Assembly: GCA_016859345.1 (NCBI GenBank)
Contig: CM029126.1
Coordinates: 3,737,001-3,801,000, forward strand
DNA length: 64,000 bases
Direction of reading: 5' to 3'
From: Istiophorus platypterus
Lineage: Eukaryota > Chordata > Actinopteri > Istiophoriformes > Istiophoridae
Within the stretch, counting starts at the first letter, position 1; every line of letters starts with the position of its first letter. The position numbers and the translations under genes are program-made. Shown piece after piece: positions 62,259 through 64,000 of the stretch. The notes beneath the pieces are model-generated. The model was given only the letters and a program-made list of their open reading frames with translations. It ran no database searches and was not told the origin of the DNA.

Positions 62259-63422
62259 ATTAGGGTTGGGGGGGCTGTTAGATTGAACACGTACCTTGTT
62301 AGGTATCACAGGTTTGATCACATGGTTGTGATCAGCGAGGGTGGTGGGTGTGATGAAGGTGGGGGGGGGGGGGTCGTCGGGGTTGAGGTGCAGTTTGCAG
62401 CCTCGGGGGCAGAGACGCAGACTGGTGGATGAAGGTCGCCGCCCCCGACGGCCTGTGTGAAAATGAGGTGTTGTGTGCTTTGGAAAGCTGCTCAAAGAAC
62501 GAGCCCCATGTTGTTGATATTACCACCTCTTGTCTCATGTCGTTGGGCATCATGAATCTATGATTGATGTCTGTTCCAGGAGGGTTTTTTTTTTTTGTTT
62601 AATCATATAATTGCCATAAAAACAAAAAAATGCTTGTTTCTAATTGACCTGGCGGGTTAAAACCATATGTCAGGACGCCTCAAACGTGTTTTCAGACGAT
62701 GTAGGGGCCGTTCTAAGCCACAAGTAACCATGGAAACAACCCTTATACCTCACACTACCTTATAATTTAAGCTGGAAGGGCTACAACCAAACTAAATTAA
62801 TAAAAGAATGTGAATTAATGACAGGCCTTACCCCGTCAGCAGTGGCTCTTTCGGGCCTAATTTTAAACACCTGTATTTAATTCTTAGCAACGTCTCATGT
62901 AAACATCACAGAACCGTGGTTAATGGCTTCAATCGGAAGGAGACACATGTACCGTTAAACGCAAAAGCGTGAATGATTTCATGTATTTGTCTCCGTGGAC
63001 ATACAAGACATCAAATACGCAAGAAAAAAAAGGACTGAAAAAACACAGAGGTTTTACAGGGCAATTAGTAAGAAGCCCACCGAGGCGCATTATACCCCTG
63101 AGTCTCCCTTTGTTTTCATTTCTAATGGGTCATTGGTTAAATGTAATAGGAAACTACACTTTGTCAAAGACGCCTCCTTCGCCTCCAACTTGTTCATTGT
63201 TTTATTTTATCAGGATCCAGTGTCGTGAGATGTTTTATATTTGGTTTTAAGGGTATAAAGGACACAGGAACATGGGCAACAGCTTGATGCTGTCAATCAG
63301 TCGGGGGGGGGGCACCTGCCTCTTACCTAGAAACCACTTTCCGTGTCTTGTGGCTTTATTTCATTCTGGTGTTTAGAGGCTACAGATGGAGCAAAGTGTC
63401 TCAGCTACATGTCGCTACACAT

Positions 63423-63838
63423 TAGGGCTTCAGCTAACAGTTATCGTAATCAATTAATTAGAGTTATTATTTTTCTAAAGATTTATTCCTTTGATTAATC
63501 ACATAGTCGTCTGATCTGCCAAAAAACATCAGGAAAAAAAAAAACTAGATAAATAAAAATGAACATAATGATTTACCACAGCCCGAGGTGATGATTTCAG
63601 TAGCTTTTTGTATTTGACCGAAAGTCCAAAACCCAGCGTTTTTCAGTTTATTAGCACATTCGACCGAGAAAAAATATGCAAATCCTCACATCAGAGAAGC
63701 TGGAAACATCTAATGTTTGTGATTGTTGCTCAAAAATAAACATTAAATAAACACTAGTCAAACAATAATCAAATAGCTGCCAATTCTTTGTTCGTGTCAG
63801 TCGACCAAATGATTAATAAACTAATTTTTTCAGCCCTA
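63423..63838. repeat. Teleost palindromic repeat, complete-looking copy
   Basis: Begins tagggcttcagctaa and ends ttttttcagccctac, so the termini are inverted. The internal words caaatcctcacatcagagaa and tgaccgaaagtccaaaaccc are typical of the family. It is the clearest copy in the window. Confidence 0.65.
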
Positions 63839-64000
63839 CTGTGCATCTCCGGTTGATAACTTTAATAGATCTCGACTTTGACCTTCCCACTAAAGTGGCC
63901 AAAGATGGCGGGTGGATTCAATGGGGAGTTTCTTAATGTTAACATATGTAACTCAGTGAATATTATTGTTGCTGTAGGTATAAAAATAGAGGAACATCCA

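Larger units (their letters stand above)
58599..64000 (+). other. crppa intron 8 (runs off the window)
   Basis: Starts with donor GTGAGTTC after exon 8. No match to the expected C-terminal CRPPA segment was found up to 64000. It contains TA/TC, AC and poly-T tracts and two palindromic repeat copies. Confidence 0.5.

Overview
This is vertebrate nuclear DNA, almost certainly from a ray-finned (teleost) fish. Genes are split by GT-AG introns, microsatellites are dense ((AC)n, (GA)n, (TA)n, GATA), and several interspersed sequences match repeat families that I recall from fish genomes. No operons, CRISPR arrays, rRNA genes or intact tRNA genes were seen. Most open frames between the exons are chance or microsatellite frames.

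Layout. (1) About 1-7930, minus strand: herpud2, an ER-membrane ubiquitin-like protein. Eight coding exons plus a probable noncoding first exon in a CpG-rich promoter; the last few codons lie off the left edge. (2) About 9243-10862, minus strand: a two-exon phosphotransferase of the choline-kinase/EcKinase-like superfamily, similar to bacterial proteins. (3) 15297-24583, plus strand: ankmy2, ten coding exons, complete. (4) 24.6-31.9 kb: intergenic DNA with transposon relics, a long pyrimidine-rich tract and (AC)n arrays. (5) 32029-35642, plus strand: sostdc1, a secreted BMP/Wnt antagonist with two coding exons, a TATA box, a poly-Ser insertion and a duplicated piece of exon 1 inside its intron. 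(6) 37071 to beyond 58598, plus strand: crppa (ispd), the CDP-ribitol pyrophosphorylase of dystroglycan glycosylation. Eight coding exons are visible; the C-terminal exon(s) are not found and probably lie to the right.

The ankmy2-sostdc1-crppa order agrees with the neighbourhood I recall from human 7p21, where LRRC72 sits between ANKMY2 and SOSTDC1. I see no LRRC72 exons here. The genes do not form one pathway: herpud2 acts in ER protein quality control, ankmy2 in ciliary/Hedgehog signalling, sostdc1 in extracellular BMP/Wnt control, and crppa in glycan precursor synthesis.

Exon models come from reading frames, splice dinucleotides, phase bookkeeping and remembered family sequences; no alignment was run. 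I found no clearly undescribed biological system. The best leads are the bacterial-like kinase gene, the sostdc1 changes (poly-Ser in loop 2, exon-fragment duplication, G-quadruplex repeat), and splice-site oddities in herpud2 and crppa.
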